From: Puccinia triticina
Taxonomy: Eukaryota; Basidiomycota; Pucciniomycetes; Pucciniales; Pucciniaceae
Assembly: GCF_026914185.1 (NCBI RefSeq)
Contig: NC_070561.1
Coordinates: forward strand, 1 to 64,000
Reading direction: 5' to 3'
Length of the DNA stretch: 64,000 nt
Shown here: positions 63,044 through 64,000 of the stretch, piece by piece
Position numbering within the stretch: position 1 is the stretch's first letter
Layout: the number at the start of each line of letters is the position of its first letter
Position numbers and translations under genes: made by a program
Notes under the pieces: model-generated
Told to the model about the DNA's origin: nothing
Database searches by the model: none
The model's input: only the letters and a program-made list of their open reading frames with translations

Positions 63044-64000
63044 CTAGGAAACATAACCACTACCAACATATTCTTGGTAACATAGTTTATCATCCATGAC
63101 AGCCGCCACTGTGTGGTAAAGAAAAGAAATTTTGTATTCAGCCAGCGCGAGTCCATTGGTCCGACAAAGATGATTTTTCAATACTGAAAAACACATCTCA
63201 ATGGGGTTTAGGTTGGGCCAGTAGGGGGGTAGATAAATCAATTTGACCCCTATACATATAATTTGTGATGATTAGCTGTACTGCACAGGAATCAAGACAT
63301 GAAAAAATTGAGGCACACCGCGTTCATTGCACAGTTGCTGTACATTACCCCCATGATGGATTGGGCAATTGTCTATGATTAATACCGAATTGCTGTCTGG
63401 GAACAAATTCATCCTAGGCAGCTAAGATCATCACAACATTAGGCAAAAATTGATACAATTGAAGATTATCTGATGTCCTCACAAGGGTGTGCTTCAGGAA
63501 TGATTCAAAGTTGGGTTGTTTGAATCCTTTTTCTTTGATATTGATACCAAGCACTCCGTCTATCGAAATCCCCGGAAGAATTGTGTATTGCTTTGCATTG
63601 GCATGGGCTGTAATTTGACTGCTCCTTTGTCCATGCGGAGCCCAGCCATGATTGCGAATCAGGTTGCATTGACAGATTGAAGATTCATCTGTTGACATAA
63701 TGTTTGCTCAGATATTATTAATCATTTGTAGATTCATCAAAAAAAAGGGACTCACCGGCAAATACCAGAAAGTGTGCTGGCAACCCTACCACTTGCGCTA
63801 CATAATTAGAAATCCGCAATTCTGACCGGCTGGCATTCACCAGGTGATTGCGTTTGCGACTGATACACATCCGATTTCAAAGGGTTTTATTGATGGTTGA
63901 AATGCAGACAAGGATATCGTGCTGCTTGTAAAGCCATTCTTGGACCTCATCCAAGTAAGCAGTTGGATTTTTGTTGAGGTACTCCCGGAGCTTGTCTTGA
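63044..64000 (-). pseudogene. Tc1/mariner-type transposase, partial at the window edge
   Basis: Minus strand, entering from the right edge: helix-turn-helix region KLREYLNKNPTAYLDEVQEW and STINKTL, a TGA at 63877-63879 (Arg CGA expected), ISRKRNHLVNASRSELRI, an intron near 63750, then the DDE domain: TDESSICQCNLIRNHGWAPH (about 63690), VLIIDNCPIHHGGNVQQLC (about 63350), an intron at 63250-63318 whose removal gives RGVKLIYLPPYWPNLNPIE, and FSVLKNHL. The stop is at 63044-63046. Acidic residues of the DDE triad are visible as TDES and DNCPIH, and the third as NPIE. The 5' end lies beyond 64000. Confidence 0.8.

Overview
The window looks like repeat-rich nuclear DNA of a basidiomycete, most likely a rust fungus (Pucciniales, Puccinia-like). 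The reasons are small multi-exon genes with short GT-AG introns, fungal PDHB and KCH potassium-transport genes, and a heavily nested load of Ty1/copia, Ty3/gypsy, hAT, Tad-like LINE and Tc1/mariner elements. The genus is an inference. Only three host genes are convincing: an IF-2B/eIF2B-like gene (31.8-35.3 kb, +), the pyruvate dehydrogenase E1-beta gene (52.4-54.1 kb, +, seven exons) and a KCH1/PRM6-type potassium transport gene (55.5-57.8 kb, -, six exons).

Layout. 1-1.4 kb: no gene seen. 1.45-5.64 kb: a satellite-like array of ~174-bp monomers paired into ~348-bp dimers, with a 4-dimer (1391-bp) higher-order duplication and a 522-bp insertion. 6.3-29.7 kb: one stack of nested insertions. 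Copia-1 (-) holds Gypsy-1 (+) inside its 5' LTR. The Gypsy-1 leader is split by a 1.1-kb TTA-flanked DNA element, a hairpin MITE and a 9.2-kb LTR element that has gag and protease but no reverse transcriptase or integrase. Its 3' LTR is split by hAT-1. The true 5' LTR of Gypsy-1 therefore lies about 10.9 kb from its gag gene. 29.7-31.2 kb: a 5'-truncated LINE with RNase H.

35.6-52.1 kb: a second stack. Copia-3 (-) is interrupted by a complete but dead Copia-2 (+), a 467-bp palindrome-rich MITE, a probable solo LTR, two unclassified insertions, a second MITE of the same type, a gag-only LTR element, and hAT-2. hAT-2 carries a 579-bp TRIM whose LTRs contain a tRNA-like, Pol III box-bearing sequence. 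hAT-2 ends about 300 bp upstream of PDHB. 57.8-64 kb: gene-poor DNA with further MITEs and a Tc1/mariner transposase running off the right edge.

Most transposon genes are dead. Nearly all their in-frame stops are TGA, TAA or TAG codons that a single C-to-T change of CGA, CAA or CAG would explain, and two catalytic Asp residues have become Asn. Both fit cytosine-deamination-type decay. The most unusual items are the tRNA-bearing TRIM, the MITE family with 7-bp target duplications and CAAC(G/A)GTGGG ends, and the RT-less gag-protease element.
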